Assembly: GCF_014201875.1 (NCBI RefSeq)
Contig: NZ_JACHFL010000015.1
Location: 67,019 to 131,018 of the forward strand
Source of the DNA: Deinococcus humi
GTDB taxonomy: Bacteria; Deinococcota; Deinococci; Deinococcales; Deinococcaceae
DNA: 64,000 bases
Direction of reading: 5' to 3'
The notes under the pieces were generated by a model, which saw only the letters and a program-made list of their open reading frames with translations, did not search any database and had not been told where the DNA came from. The translations under genes were made by a program, and so were the position numbers. Each line of letters begins with the position of its first letter. Position 1 is the first letter of the stretch. Below are positions 28,201 through 39,435 of the stretch, piece by piece.

Positions 28201-28941
28201 TTGACCGTCGCCGTATCTGCGCCCTCCAGCGGCTTTCTGGTGGAGCTGCCCACCTTCAGCGGCACGCTGGCCGAACTCGCCTCCGCCCTACGGAGCGGGC
28301 GCGTCCTGCCCCAGGAGGTGGCCCTGCTGACGCTGACGCGCAGCGTGCTGGCCTGGGTCCAGCAGCTGACCGGGGGCAGTTTTGCCGAGGCGCACCCGGA
28401 CCTGCTGCCCACCCTGGCCACCGTCATTGCCCTGAAGGCCCGGTTGTTGCTGCCTCAGCCAGAGCCGGAAGCGTGGCACGAGGACGCCCCCGACGAGTTG
28501 CTGGAGGAGCTGCTGGAAGGCGTGGAGGCACTGGCCGAATTGGACACGCTGGTGGGTTTTCTGATGGCCCGCCGCCGCGAACGCGAGGGCCTGATCCCGG
28601 CGCGGCCCGTGACGCTGGACCTGCCACGCCGCGAACGCCCGCGCAACCCGGCGGGCAGTCTGGCCAAACTGGTCCGCGCCGCGCAGAACGCTGTACGGCA
28701 GGTGGACACGCCGCTGCTGTCGCGCGACCGCCTGACCCTGGCCGACGCCCTGCACGCCCTGCGCGCTTTCGGAACCCGGCTGCGCCACTTTACTTTCCGA
28801 GGCCTGCCCGCGCAGGACTGGCCGGAGCAAACCACCTACTTCGCCGCCCTCCTCGAAGGCGTCAAGGAGGGCGAATTCAGCGTTCAGCAGGCCGAAACCT
28901 ACGGAGACATCGCCGTGCAGTCACATCTGGCCGAAAGCTGA
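28201..28941 (+). CDS. scpA: Segregation and condensation protein A
   Basis: Kleisin subunit of the SMC-ScpAB condensin that compacts and segregates chromosomes. The 246-residue protein has the N-terminal helices VELPTFSGTLAELASALRSG, ATVIALKARLLLPQ, an acidic middle (DAPDELLEELLEGVEALAEL) and the C-terminal winged helix (TYFAALLEGVKEGEFSVQQ, YGDIAV). TTG start at 28201, 13 bases after the trpS stop, behind GAGGAGG. scpB is not in this window. Confidence 0.9.
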   Translation: MTVAVSAPSSGFLVELPTFSGTLAELASALRSGRVLPQEVALLTLTRSVLAWVQQLTGGSFAEAHPDLLPTLATVIALKARLLLPQPEPEAWHEDAPDELLEELLEGVEALAELDTLVGFLMARRREREGLIPARPVTLDLPRRERPRNPAGSLAKLVRAAQNAVRQVDTPLLSRDRLTLADALHALRAFGTRLRHFTFRGLPAQDWPEQTTYFAALLEGVKEGEFSVQQAETYGDIAVQSHLAES

Positions 28942-28960
28942 GAGGCGGGGCGGCCCCACT

Positions 28961-29641
28961 TCAGAGTTCGGTCGTTTCCCCCGGCTCCATGATCCGAACC
29001 TCCACACCCTGCGCCTCGCCGTCCCGCTTGAAAATCTGGGGATCGCCAGTCAGCGGCGGGAAGGTGGCGAAGTGCATGGGGATCGCGACTTTCGGGCGCA
29101 GCAATGCCAGCGTGCGGGCGGCCTCCTCCGGTCCCATGGTGTAGTGATCGCCCACTGGCAGGATCGCGGCGTCCAGACCCCGGTCCCCAATGAGGCGCAT
29201 GTCGGAAAACAGGCAGGTGTCCCCGGCGAAGTAGACCCGCTTGCCGCCCAGTTCGATCACCAGTCCGGTGGGCATGCCGCCGTAGGTGCCGTCCGGGAAA
29301 GAACTGCTGTGCCACGCGGGGGTCAGGCTGACCTTGCCCCAGTCGGCGGCGTAACTGCCGCCGATGTTCAGGCCCACGGCATTGGCCGCGCCGTGCTTCT
29401 GGGCATAGCCCCCGATCTCGGCGGTGGCGATGATGGGCGTGCCCGCCTTGCCGAAGGCCAGCGCATCGCCCCAGTGGTCGCCGTGCGCGTGGCTGATCAG
29501 CACGGCGCTCAGCTGCCAGGTCAGGGCCTCTTCCAACGTGACCGGAGACTTTGGGTTGCCGGTGATGTACGGGTCGATCAGCAGGCGGTGCTCACCGCTG
29601 TGGAGCAAAAAGGTGCTGTGGCCGAGAAAACGGATGTGCAT
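28961..29641 (-). CDS. UPF0173-type metallo-beta-lactamase-fold hydrolase
   Basis: A 226-residue metal-dependent hydrolase. Metal ligands: HSTFLLHSG at the start, LISHAHGDHWGDAL (HxHxDH), TPAWHSS, YFAGDTCLFSDM and the C-terminal MHFATFPPLTGDP. Cytosolic, no signal peptide. The physiological substrate of UPF0173 proteins is unknown. ATG at 29641 follows GGAGGA; the ORF extension to 29737 is not used. Divergent from cdaA. Confidence 0.9.
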   Translation of the reverse strand: MHIRFLGHSTFLLHSGEHRLLIDPYITGNPKSPVTLEEALTWQLSAVLISHAHGDHWGDALAFGKAGTPIIATAEIGGYAQKHGAANAVGLNIGGSYAADWGKVSLTPAWHSSSFPDGTYGGMPTGLVIELGGKRVYFAGDTCLFSDMRLIGDRGLDAAILPVGDHYTMGPEEAARTLALLRPKVAIPMHFATFPPLTGDPQIFKRDGEAQGVEVRIMEPGETTEL

Positions 29642-29766
29642 GAATGGTCCTCCTGAAGGGCGTTCGGAAGCGTGGCGGACGGACAGACCGTATAGTAAGC
29701 GCGCAACCCGCACGTTCGACCGTCTGCCTGCCCGCAATTTTTCTAAAGGAGTCTTCCGTTCCTCTG

Positions 29767-30695
<929 letters not shown>

Positions 30696-30699
<4 letters not shown>

Positions 30700-31688
30700 G
30701 CGGCGGCGATTCCGGCACACCCCCGCAGGAGGGGGCGGCATGGCGGCGCTGGCTGGAACCGCGCTACGCGTGGGAGCGCAGCATTCACAACCTCGGCCCG
30801 AAACTGCTGGCGGTGGCCGTGGCCCTGACGCTGTGGTTCGTGGCGACAGCGGACCGCCGGGCCAATGTGGAACAGGGCTACGATGTGCCCGTCACGGTGC
30901 GCGACACGACGGGCGGTCGCGGCGAGGGCACCCGCGCCACCAGTGACCTGAACCCGGCCACCGTCCGCGTGACCCTGTCCGGGCGCCCCGAACGGCTGCG
31001 CGAACTGCGCGCCGGAAACATCGAGGCCATCGTGGACGTGACCGGCGCACCGGAAGGCAGCTTCACCCGGCCCGTGACGGTGGCGGCGCCCAACGGCACC
31101 TCGGTCAGTCGCAAGTCGCCGGACACCGTGCAGGGGTTCGTGGACACCCAGCTCACCCGCACGCTGCCCATCGTCCTGAGCGTGGTCACGCCGCCGGAGG
31201 CCAGCCTGCCGCGTTACACCGTCACGCCCACAGAGGCCCGCGTGACCGGCCCCGGACGGGTCATCGTGAACGTGTCGAAACTGGTGACCAGCCCGGAGAG
31301 CCTGGGTGCCTCCTCCGAGCAGGAGGTGCCGCTGATCGCCTTGGACGAGGAAGGACAGCCCGTTGAAGGCGTGCAGACCAATCCGGCCACAGTCACGGTG
31401 CGTCGTCTGGACACTGGGCAGTTGCCGATCAAGACGCTGCCGGTGACCCTGAATGCTCCACCAGCCAACCTGAAGGTCACGGCCCGCAGCATCCAGCCCA
31501 GCGCCGTACGGGTGGTGGCGGCTCCCGATCTGCTTGCCCGCCTGCGCGAGATCAGCGGCACGGTGGTCTACCGCCCCGGCAGCTACAGCGCTCCGGTGCA
31601 GCTGGCCCTGCCTGCAGGTGCCCAGGCCCTGGAGAACGTGACCGTGAGCCTGAGCGTCGTGCCAGCCAACCCCCCTGTGACCCGCTAA
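30696..31688 (+). CDS. cdaR: YbbR-domain protein, CdaA regulator CdaR
   Basis: A 330-residue protein anchored by one N-terminal helix (KLLAVAVALTLWFVATA, about 33-50) with three or more extracytoplasmic YbbR repeats (e.g. VPVTVRD..., LPIVLSVVTPPEASLPRYTV, LPVTLNAPPANLKV). CdaR proteins bind and modulate CdaA at the membrane. GTG start overlaps the cdaA stop (GTGA). glmM, the usual third gene, does not follow. Confidence 0.88.
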
Positions 31689-31834
31689 AGGGGACAGGAG
31701 TGGGTGCCAGCCTTCCTTCCTAATCTCGAGGTGGTCACCGCCACCAAGTGATGCCAAAGAATTTGTGTGTTCTCAATGAGACTGGAACTGATTCCAACTG
31801 TTGTCCAGGTCAACTCAGTGTCAGACAGGCAGCG

Positions 31835-31840
31835 TATAGT
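31835..31840 (+). promoter_or_regulatory. -10 box TATAGT for a leaderless mini-ORF
   Basis: TATAGT ends 6 bases before the ATG of a 10-codon ORF (31847-31879), and 46 bases before the yqeK GTG. Confidence 0.55.
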
Positions 31841-31846
31841 GGCCCA

Positions 31847-31879
31847 ATGATGTGGAGGATCGGCCACATGGCCCGGTGA
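31847..31879 (+). CDS. Leaderless 10-residue mini-ORF upstream of yqeK
   Basis: Encodes MMWRIGHMAR and stops 7 bases before the GTG of yqeK. The ATG lies 6 bases after TATAGT, as in leaderless genes of the window, whereas yqeK has neither a Shine-Dalgarno nor its own -10 box. A role in carrying ribosomes to yqeK is inferred; the peptide itself resembles nothing known. Confidence 0.45.
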   Translation: MMWRIGHMAR

Positions 31880-31886
31880 TCGCCTC

Positions 31887-32519
31887 GTGATTGCCCCCGT
31901 TCTAACGCTGCACGCCCACCCCACCGCCTGGACCGGCTGGGAGGAGCGGGTGCGCCTAATGGTTCGGCCCCGGCGTTTTGAGCATGTGGTGCGGGTGGCT
32001 GAACTGGCGGCCCAGATTGCGGCGGCCAATGGACTTGATGTGGCGCGTGCCTACGCCGCGGGGATTCTGCATGACGTCGCCCGCGATCTGCCAGACGCCG
32101 AACTGCTGCGCCTCGCGCCGCCAGAATGCGAAATTGACGGGCTGCACCCGCTGGCGTTGCATGGCCGCGCCGGACGCAGTCTCCTGGAACGCTGGGGCTA
32201 CGCGGACCCAGTGGTGCTGGAGGCTGTCGAGGACCATACCACCGGTCCGCGTGGCGGGAACGGGGTGGCCCAGGCGGTGTACATCGCGGATGTCTCCGAA
32301 CCCGGACGGGGCGTCAATGCCGATATTCGCGAGCTGGCTCTGCAGGACCTGACTGCGGCTTTGGAACGGGCCATCATCTCCAAGGTCAGTTACCTGCAGG
32401 GCAAGGGCATTACGGTGCATCCACGTACGTTGCGCTCCTACCACGCGCTGCCCTGCTGCGCCCATCTGGCCGCTTCCTGTCCTCCGGCCGAGCCCGTGAC
32501 CTCCTCCGCTTTCCGGTGA
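31887..32519 (+). CDS. yqeK: HD-domain Ap4A hydrolase-like protein YqeK
   Basis: A 210-residue HD phosphohydrolase. Metal-binding residues: RFEHVVRVAELA (first His), GILHDVARDL (HD), ALHGRAG and VEDHTTG (second His-Asp set), IADVSEPGR. YqeK proteins hydrolyse dinucleoside tetraphosphates. The order yqeK-LCP-rsfS is conserved in many bacteria, normally with nadD ahead, which is absent. The C-terminus carries an extra Cys-Cys segment (LPCCAHLAASCPP). The GTG is not well supported by a Shine-Dalgarno. Confidence 0.85.
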   Translation: MIAPVLTLHAHPTAWTGWEERVRLMVRPRRFEHVVRVAELAAQIAAANGLDVARAYAAGILHDVARDLPDAELLRLAPPECEIDGLHPLALHGRAGRSLLERWGYADPVVLEAVEDHTTGPRGGNGVAQAVYIADVSEPGRGVNADIRELALQDLTAALERAIISKVSYLQGKGITVHPRTLRSYHALPCCAHLAASCPPAEPVTSSAFR

Positions 32520-33838
32520 CGACCTCCCCCTCTACGGCCGCACCCCAGCCGAATCGTCCCCTGGCGCGTCTGCGCGCGCTGCAGACCTTTGGTCTGAGTC
32601 TGGCCGCGCTGACGTTGGGGGGGCTGGCCCTGCTACAGGGTGCGGGCGGCGCGTCCGGGCTGGCGCTGGGCGCCGGGACCGCGCCGCAATTCACTGTGCT
32701 GTTGGCTGGTCGCGACATCGTGTACTGCTACTACCACCAGCCCTGCAAGGATCAGGACAATCCCAAGGGGGCGCTGGAGCCGCCCAACACTGACACGCTG
32801 ATGCTGGTCAAGGTAGACGGCTCGCGTGTGCGGGTGCTGAACATTCCACGCGACACCAATGTCGGTCCCTTCGATCCCGGTGAACGCCCCAGCGTCCAGA
32901 AGATCAACAGCCGCTACGGTTCCGGCGGCCCGGAAGCCCTGACCCGCGCGGTGGAAACGGTGGTGGGCGAGCGGGTAGATTCCTACGTCATCGTCCGCAC
33001 CGATTACGCCGAGCGGGTGATCGACGCCCTGGGCGGTCTGGACGTGACCGTGCCAGAGGGCGGCATCGAGTGGGTGGACAATGCAGCTGGGGTCAATTTG
33101 AAGCTGGAGGCGGGGCCGCACCACCTGAACGGCAAGAAGGCAGTGCTGTACCTGCGTGTCCGCAAAGGCTTTGGGGACGATTACGGGCGCATCGATCACC
33201 AGAAGCAGGCGCTGGCGCAACTGGCGGCCAAACTGCGCAGTCCGCGTGGGCTGGCCGCGCTGCCCACCATCCTGGGCGGGATCGGCAACGGGGTGGAAAC
33301 CAACGCCGATCCCGAACTGCTCACGGCGCTGCGCCCGTACCTGTCCAACCTCAAGCTCAGCTTTGCCACGCTGCCCACCGACACCATTCGCGGCAGCTTT
33401 AACCTCGCTGTCAACCGCGACCAGCTTGCCAAACTGTGGGGAGACCAGCCCGTGCCCAGTTCGCCCACGCCGAACGTGAAGGTCAGCGTGGTGGACGCCA
33501 GCGGCGCGGGACTGGGCGGGGCCGTTCAGCGCGCGCTGAACACCCTGGGGTATGGGCGGGTGGAGGTCCGCACGCTGCCCGAGAGCCGTGAGGCCAGTCA
33601 GGTCTTTACCGACCAGGACGTGGCCGACGCCAATGCGTTGGCCGAGCTGCTGGGCCTGCCGCGCCTGCAGGGTGAGCGTTTCCCGGTTGAGGCGGGCGAG
33701 GTTGGTATCCTGCTGGGCGTAGACGCCCGCGACCATCTCGCGGCCCTTTTTCCCTATGCCCAGTTGCAGGCACCGCCACCCGTCACGCCCAGTGCTTTAC
33801 CGGCGCCCAGTGCCCCACCCCCCACGGAGACCCCATGA
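32516..33838 (+). CDS. LytR-CpsA-Psr (LCP) family protein with LytR_C domain
   Basis: A 440-residue membrane-anchored enzyme family that transfers glycopolymers to peptidoglycan. One N-terminal helix (about 22-52), then the LCP domain (about 55-300): NTDTLMLVKVDGSRVRVLNIPRDTNV with the Arg-Asp pair, KINSRYGSGGPEALTRAVE, VLYLRVRKGFGDDYGRIDHQ. A LytR_C-like domain follows (VSVVDASGAGLGGAVQRAL), ending in a proline-rich tail. GTG overlaps yqeK stop by 4 bases. Confidence 0.91.
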   Translation: MTTSPSTAAPQPNRPLARLRALQTFGLSLAALTLGGLALLQGAGGASGLALGAGTAPQFTVLLAGRDIVYCYYHQPCKDQDNPKGALEPPNTDTLMLVKVDGSRVRVLNIPRDTNVGPFDPGERPSVQKINSRYGSGGPEALTRAVETVVGERVDSYVIVRTDYAERVIDALGGLDVTVPEGGIEWVDNAAGVNLKLEAGPHHLNGKKAVLYLRVRKGFGDDYGRIDHQKQALAQLAAKLRSPRGLAALPTILGGIGNGVETNADPELLTALRPYLSNLKLSFATLPTDTIRGSFNLAVNRDQLAKLWGDQPVPSSPTPNVKVSVVDASGAGLGGAVQRALNTLGYGRVEVRTLPESREASQVFTDQDVADANALAELLGLPRLQGERFPVEAGEVGILLGVDARDHLAALFPYAQLQAPPPVTPSALPAPSAPPPTETP

Positions 33839-34227
33839 CCCTGAATACCAAAGCCAACGCCCCCGCCAAATCTTCCAACCGCGACACCGACCAGCGCCAG
33901 TTGCGCGCCATTGTGGACGCCGCCCGTGAGCGCCGCGCCGAGGACGTGCGCGTGCTGGACCTCTCGGACGTAAGCAGCACCCTGGAATACTTCGTGATCT
34001 GCACGGCCACCGCCGGGTTACAGCTCAACGCCGTTCAAGAAAATATTCGCAATAAGGCGATGGAGTCAGGGTTGCCGCGTCCCAGCGTCGAGGGCCCCAG
34101 CGAGCGCTGGCTGCTGCTGTCCTTCGGCAGCATCGTGGTTCACATCATGACCAAGGAAGCCCGCGAGTATTACGACCTCGAAGGGTTGTGGAGCGATGCC
34201 CGCACCCTGGAATTTCCTGAAGACTGA
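33835..34227 (+). CDS. rsfS: Ribosomal silencing factor RsfS
   Basis: Binds ribosomal protein uL14 on the 50S subunit and blocks subunit joining in starvation. The 130-residue protein shows the family core DLSDVSSTLEYFVICTA, EGPSERWLLLSFGSIVVHIM and EYYDLEGLWSDA. It overlaps the LCP gene by 4 bases (ATGA) and is followed by a strong terminator. Confidence 0.95.
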   Translation: MTLNTKANAPAKSSNRDTDQRQLRAIVDAARERRAEDVRVLDLSDVSSTLEYFVICTATAGLQLNAVQENIRNKAMESGLPRPSVEGPSERWLLLSFGSIVVHIMTKEAREYYDLEGLWSDARTLEFPED

Positions 34228-34244
34228 GGGCGATTTCAGAGCAC

Positions 34245-34278
34245 AAGGAGGGGCAGGCCACTTGGCCTGCCCCTCCTT
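34245..34278. terminator. Bidirectional terminator after rsfS
   Basis: A 15-bp perfect stem, 34245-34259 with 34264-34278, 4-base loop and a TTT/AAG edge, lies between rsfS (+) and the convergent DUF3809 gene (-). Confidence 0.9.
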
Positions 34279-34322
34279 TGCATGCTGAGGACAATCAGCC
34301 ACCAGCCCCTTCCTGGGCGGTC

Positions 34323-34826
34323 TCAGCCTGCCTCCAGCGCCTCGCGCAAGCCTTCGGGGAGTTCCTGCGTGACCCGCTCCAGGGTGCGCCCGGCAGCGGC
34401 CCGGACCATCTTCTCAAAGGCCGCGCCGCCCCAGCCCTGAGCGTCGGGAGTGGCTAAGTAGGCACGGAACAGGAAATTGAAGGCCACCTCTACCGCCGTT
34501 TCGCCGTTGCCGGCAGCCTGCACGCCCTCCAGCACCTGGGCCTGCCCGGTGACCTCCACCCAGGCGCGTTCGCCCGCGATGGGCTGAGGCGTGAGCGTCG
34601 CGCCGTCGGGGGTCTGCGTCAGCACGCAGAGGAAGGGCAGATCAGCCTCGCCCAGCACCGGAAGCGGCACCAGCAGCTCGCCGCGCACCTGATCGCCATC
34701 AACTTGCAGACCGCGCAGAAAGTGCAGGCGGGACAGGGCGCGGGCCGGGTCACGCACGAAAGCCAGGGTGTCCGCCGACGAGCCGGGGGCCTGCAGGGTA
34801 AAGTGCCGCCCGGCCTCGATGATCAC
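34323..34826 (-). CDS. DUF3809-type protein
   Basis: A 167-residue soluble protein resembling the DUF3809 family found in Deinococcus-Thermus (from memory, not searched). Sequence: beta-rich first half (HFTLQAPGSSADTLAFVRDP, GELLVPLPVLGEADLPFLCV) and helical second half (AVEVAFNFLFRAYLATPD, FEKMVRAAAGRTLERV). The layout, a cytosolic START/SRPBCC-like domain, is a guess. GTG start at 34826, 25 bases after the DUF3248 gene, likely cotranscribed. Confidence 0.75.
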   Translation of the reverse strand: MIIEAGRHFTLQAPGSSADTLAFVRDPARALSRLHFLRGLQVDGDQVRGELLVPLPVLGEADLPFLCVLTQTPDGATLTPQPIAGERAWVEVTGQAQVLEGVQAAGNGETAVEVAFNFLFRAYLATPDAQGWGGAAFEKMVRAAAGRTLERVTQELPEGLREALEAG

Positions 34827-34851
34827 ACCGCCACCGGGCGGGCGGACGCGC

Positions 34852-35115
34852 TCAGTCCACCCACTCGATCACCACGCGGCCCTCACTGACGGCCAGCAGC
34901 AGATCGGCGTCGTTGGCGCTACGCAATCTGGGCAGATGGGCGAAGCGCGGCGTGGCCGAGGCGTAGCCCAGACGCACGATCACGTCATCGCTGACCTCGT
35001 CCTTGCCGATGCGCCAGACCAGCTGACCGCCCAGGGCATCCAGTTCCTGCGGCAGAATGCCAGTGGGCAGGTCCTCCGGCCCGGCGCTGGAACCTGGTGG
35101 CGGCGAGTCGCTCAT
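34852..35115 (-). CDS. DUF3248-type small protein
   Basis: An 87-residue protein: proline-rich start (MSDSPPPGSSAGPEDLP), then a compact domain (ALGGQLVWRIGKDEVSDDVI, LLLAVSEGRVVIEWVD). It resembles the DUF3248 family of Thermus/Deinococcus, function unknown. The start is set by TACAAT 6 bases upstream (35122-35127); a much longer in-frame ORF to 35913 lies antisense to rsmD and is discarded. Confidence 0.78.
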   Translation of the reverse strand: MSDSPPPGSSAGPEDLPTGILPQELDALGGQLVWRIGKDEVSDDVIVRLGYASATPRFAHLPRLRSANDADLLLAVSEGRVVIEWVD

Positions 35116-35121
35116 GAGACC

Positions 35122-35127
35122 ATTGTA
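35122..35127 (-). promoter_or_regulatory. Leaderless -10 box TACAAT (DUF3248 gene)
   Basis: Minus-strand TACAAT ends 6 bases before the ATG at 35115. Confidence 0.65.
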
Positions 35128-35162
35128 CCCGCCGGGCCGGGCGGGGTAGAACGGGAGACGAG

Positions 35163-35435
35163 ATGACTCCCCATGCCTCTGCCCCCACCCTGTCGTGGCG
35201 CGAACTGGAAACCCGCGTGGGTCTGGACGCCCTGCCCGCCTTTCACCGCCGCTTTCTGACGTGGCGCGGCGTGGAAAACGCCGAAGAGATGCCCCTGCGC
35301 CGCGTGTCCCAGCGGGTAGACGCCGAGCTGAACCGTCTGGTGCAAGCCGGACAGGCGCACAAGCACGAGGACGACTGGCAGCTGGAGCCGGGGGCGCTGG
35401 ACGGCTTCGGGGCGTATGAAGCCCTGACACCATGA
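35163..35435 (+). CDS. Hypothetical 90-residue protein
   Basis: No family recognised. The protein is soluble and helical in appearance: LSWRELETRVGLDALPAFHR, RRVSQRVDAELNRLVQAGQA, HKHEDDWQLEPGALDGFGAY. The middle could form a small helical or winged-helix-like domain. ATG at 35163 follows GGGAGA. It lies 22 bases upstream of rsmD and probably begins an rsmD-coaD operon. Confidence 0.72.
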   Translation: MTPHASAPTLSWRELETRVGLDALPAFHRRFLTWRGVENAEEMPLRRVSQRVDAELNRLVQAGQAHKHEDDWQLEPGALDGFGAYEALTP

Positions 35436-35457
35436 ATCGCGCACCGGGGAGCCTGAC

Positions 35458-36006
35458 GTGAGCCTGCGGATTCTGGGGGGCAGCGCGAAGGGACGCAGCC
35501 TGAAGGTCCCCGACAGTGCCCGGCCCAGCGGCGCGCGGGTTCGCAAGAGCCTGTTCGATCTGCTGGCGGCCCGGGCGCCGACGGGAACGTTCGTGGACCT
35601 GCACGGCGGCAGCGGGGCCATTGGTCTGGAGGCGGCCAGCCGGGGCTACGCAGTCACGCTGATCGAGCAGGACACCCGCGCGGTGGCGGCGTTGGAAGCC
35701 AATGCCCGCGCCCTGAACCTGCGCGTGCGGATCGTGCGCGGCGAGTCCCAGAAGCTGCTGGCCCGGCTGGGCCGCTTCGACATCGTGTTCAGCGATCCGC
35801 CGTACCAGGCCGATCTTCCCGCCCTGACCACCCAGCTGCTGGGCAGCGACGTGGTGGCGGCGGGCGGCCTGCTGATCTGCCAGCACCCGGACCGCCTGTC
35901 CCTGCCCGAGCACCCCGGCTACTCCCGCGAGGTCCGCGAGTACGGCAGCAACAGCCTGACCCTCTACCAGCGTGAGGCACAGGCGGATACAGTGGAGAAC
36001 GCATGA
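35458..36006 (+). CDS. rsmD: 16S rRNA (guanine(966)-N2)-methyltransferase RsmD
   Basis: A 182-residue SAM-dependent methyltransferase: [16 protein letters not shown] at the start (RIIGG family motif), SAM site [18 protein letters not shown], acidic loop [10 protein letters not shown], and catalytic motif [10 protein letters not shown] (DPPY). GTG start at 35458. It overlaps coaD by 4 bases (ATGA), a gene order found in many bacteria. Confidence 0.94.
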   Translation: MSLRILGGSAKGRSLKVPDSARPSGARVRKSLFDLLAARAPTGTFVDLHGGSGAIGLEAASRGYAVTLIEQDTRAVAALEANARALNLRVRIVRGESQKLLARLGRFDIVFSDPPYQADLPALTTQLLGSDVVAAGGLLICQHPDRLSLPEHPGYSREVREYGSNSLTLYQREAQADTVENA

Positions 36007-36533
36007 AAGCCGTTTTCCCCGGATCGTTTGACCCCATCACCAGCGGCCACATGGATGTGCTGACCCGCGCCAGCCGCATCTTCGACTCGGTGACCGTGAC
36101 CGTCATGCACAACGCCCGCAAGCAGGGGCGCCATCTGTTCACGCTGGACGAACGGCTCGATATCCTGCACAAAGCCACCGGGCATCTGGAAAACGTCGGC
36201 GTGGATTCCTTCGGCGGCCTGCTCGTCGACTACATGGCGCAGGAGCAGAAGGGGATCATCCTGCGCGGCCTGCGAGCGGTCAGCGACTACGAATATGAAC
36301 TGCAGATCGCGCACCTGAATCGCCAGATCGGGGAGGTAGAAACGGTATTCATCATGGCTGCCACCCGCTGGAGCTTTGTGTCCAGCAGCATGGTGCGCGA
36401 GATCGCCAGCTACGGCGGCGACATCCGTGAGATGGTCCCGCGCGCCAGTGCCGACGCTTTAAGAGTGAAATACGCGGACGTGTACGACGAGCGGGAACGG
36501 ACCAGTGCCATGACTGCGGCTCCCCGGGAATGA
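36003..36533 (+). CDS. coaD: Phosphopantetheine adenylyltransferase
   Basis: Fourth step of coenzyme A synthesis: 4'-phosphopantetheine + ATP to dephospho-CoA. The 176-residue protein carries [19 protein letters not shown] (TxGH nucleotidyltransferase motif), [29 protein letters not shown] and [19 protein letters not shown] (SSS-x2-R). ATG overlaps the rsmD stop. A slightly long C-terminal tail is present. Confidence 0.95.
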   Translation: MKAVFPGSFDPITSGHMDVLTRASRIFDSVTVTVMHNARKQGRHLFTLDERLDILHKATGHLENVGVDSFGGLLVDYMAQEQKGIILRGLRAVSDYEYELQIAHLNRQIGEVETVFIMAATRWSFVSSSMVREIASYGGDIREMVPRASADALRVKYADVYDERERTSAMTAAPRE

Positions 36534-36541
36534 ACAAGAGA

Positions 36542-36571
36542 ATGCGCCAGCCCTGATCAAGGCTGGCGCAT
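36542..36571. terminator. Terminator-like hairpin after coaD
   Basis: ATGCGCCAGCC (36542-36552) pairs with GGCTGGCGCAT (36561-36571). The stem is strong but no T tract follows; it lies between convergent genes. Confidence 0.6.
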
Positions 36572-36592
36572 CGCCTTGACGTCCCGGCCTGA

Positions 36593-37423
36593 TCAGACAG
36601 GGCCAGCCTGTTCGCTCCGCACCTCGCCGCGTTCGCGCATGACGGCGGCCAGCTTGGCAGGCTCCAGCAGGCTGGCGTCCGGCCCGAAGCGGACTTTCAC
36701 GGCACGCTGCACGAACCAGATCGCCGCGAAGACGCCCACCAGGCTGATGATCAGCCCCGGCACACGCATCACGGCATTGACGGCAGCGATCTGGGCGTTG
36801 AAATCGTCGCTGCCGAATCTAGCGGTCACGCGGGCGTAATTGACGACGCTGTTGACCATACCGCCGATTAGATCCACCACCGCAAACACCACCGTGCCCA
36901 GCACCAGCCCCCGGTGGACGCCGGGATCACGCATGGCCTGCTGCGTGGCGGCGCGGTCCTCGGGCTTCTCACCGATACTGGCGGCGTCCAGAAAAACGCG
37001 GAACAGGGGCACGCTCGTCGCCGCGCTGATCAGGAACAGAATGCCGGTCAGGTAGGAACGCGCGCTGTCCTTGATGGCGTACCAGAAACCGTCCACGTAC
37101 CAGAAGGCCAGCGCCCCGGAGAAGATCGCGCCGGCCCCACCGATCAGGGCCACTGGGCTGACGTTACGGTTGACACCCAGATCCCACAGCACGTACGCGA
37201 CCGGAATCAGCGCGGCCAGCAGGTAGGCCCGCACATTGCCCGTCGTCCCACCCCCAAACACCTGATCGGCAATGCTGATGCCGCTGCCCAGCATGTTGGG
37301 ACTGAGAATCAGAATGGGAATCAGCAACGTGAAGACCAGGTCCCACACGGTTTTGGGCACGCGGGCACGGGTTTTCTTGGGGGGCATGGCAGTGGAATTG
37401 GGTTCGGAGGCCGGGTCGCTCAT
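36593..37423 (-). CDS. VC0807-family integral membrane protein
   Basis: A 276-residue protein with about six hydrophobic segments: [92 protein letters not shown] and [16 protein letters not shown]. This pattern recalls the VC0807 family related to septation protein A; function unknown. The ATG overlaps the prmC stop codon (ATGA), so the two are coupled. Confidence 0.82.
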   Translation of the reverse strand: MSDPASEPNSTAMPPKKTRARVPKTVWDLVFTLLIPILILSPNMLGSGISIADQVFGGGTTGNVRAYLLAALIPVAYVLWDLGVNRNVSPVALIGGAGAIFSGALAFWYVDGFWYAIKDSARSYLTGILFLISAATSVPLFRVFLDAASIGEKPEDRAATQQAMRDPGVHRGLVLGTVVFAVVDLIGGMVNSVVNYARVTARFGSDDFNAQIAAVNAVMRVPGLIISLVGVFAAIWFVQRAVKVRFGPDASLLEPAKLAAVMRERGEVRSEQAGPV

Positions 37424-38296
37424 ACGGGCCGCATTGTCTCACCCTTGCGTGAGGGCAATGGCGCGGCCCGCACGAACCGTTCCCGGCCCGTCAGGTCGGC
37501 ATGGAGCGCAGCGTCCCAGTCCTGAGCTTGCAATTCGGCGGTGAAGGCGGGGGCGTTGCGAGGATCCAGTTCCAGCCATAGCACCCCCGTCCGGGCCAGG
37601 GCAGCGTGGGCGGACGGCATCAGGCGGCGGGCCAGCGTCAGTCCGTCCGGGCCGGAATACAGCGCCAGCTCGGGATCGTGGCGCACTTCCGGCTGGGCGT
37701 GGGCGCGGTCCTCCTCGGGCAGATAGGGCAGATTGGCGAGGATCAGATCGAAGGGACCAGGCAGCGCAGCCAGCAGGTCGCTCTCGACGAACGTCACGTC
37801 CAGGGCATTGAGCGCCGCATTTTCCCCCGCCAGCGCCAGAGCGTCACCACTGAGGTCACCGGCTACCACCGTCGCCTCTGGCCGCGCCCGTTTGATCCCC
37901 AGTGCCAGCGCCCCGCTGCCCGTCCCGACATCCACCACACGGGGCGCACTGACAGCTTTCAGCTCAGCGAGCGCCAGAGAAAGAAGCCACTCGGTTTCTG
38001 GCCTGGGAATCAGCGCCCGCCCGTCTACCCGGAGCTGCACGCCACCCCACTCCACCGTGCCCAGCAGGTGTTGCAGCGGCACCCGGTCCGCCCGTTGAGC
38101 GGTCAGGGCGGCAAGGCGCGCAGCGTCAACCTCACCCACCTCTTCCAGGCCCCGCAGCAAAAACGCCGTGGGCGGGAGGCCCAGCCCGTGCAGGATCAGC
38201 GCCCGCGCGTCGTGTTCCGGCGAGGGCACGCCCGCGGCCCGCAGGGTCCGAACGGCAGCGGTAAGGTGGTCGCGCAGCTTCAAATCGTCCGCACCC

Positions 38297-38307
<11 letters not shown>
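37420..38307 (-). CDS. prmC: Peptide chain release factor N5-glutamine methyltransferase
   Basis: Methylates the GGQ glutamine of release factors RF1 and RF2. The protein has the helical N-terminal domain ([20 protein letters not shown]), [17 protein letters not shown] site [20 protein letters not shown] and the glutamine-binding [14 protein letters not shown] (NPPY variant NLPY). The start is uncertain: GTG at 38307 overlaps alr by 11 bases; a TTG at 38283 with GAGGG 9 bases upstream would give [11 protein letters not shown] and is equally plausible. Confidence 0.9.
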
Positions 38308-39370
<1,063 letters not shown>

Positions 39371-39419
39371 CTCAGCGCCGATGCTAGCGCGGGGTGGGCG
39401 GCGGCAGGAGGGGGGCGTG

Positions 39420-39425
39420 TATCAT
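39420..39425 (+). promoter_or_regulatory. -10 box TATCAT (large secreted protein)
   Basis: TATCAT ends 10 bases before the ATG at 39436, so the leader is a few bases at most. Confidence 0.5.
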
Positions 39426-39435
39426 TTTCGCAGTC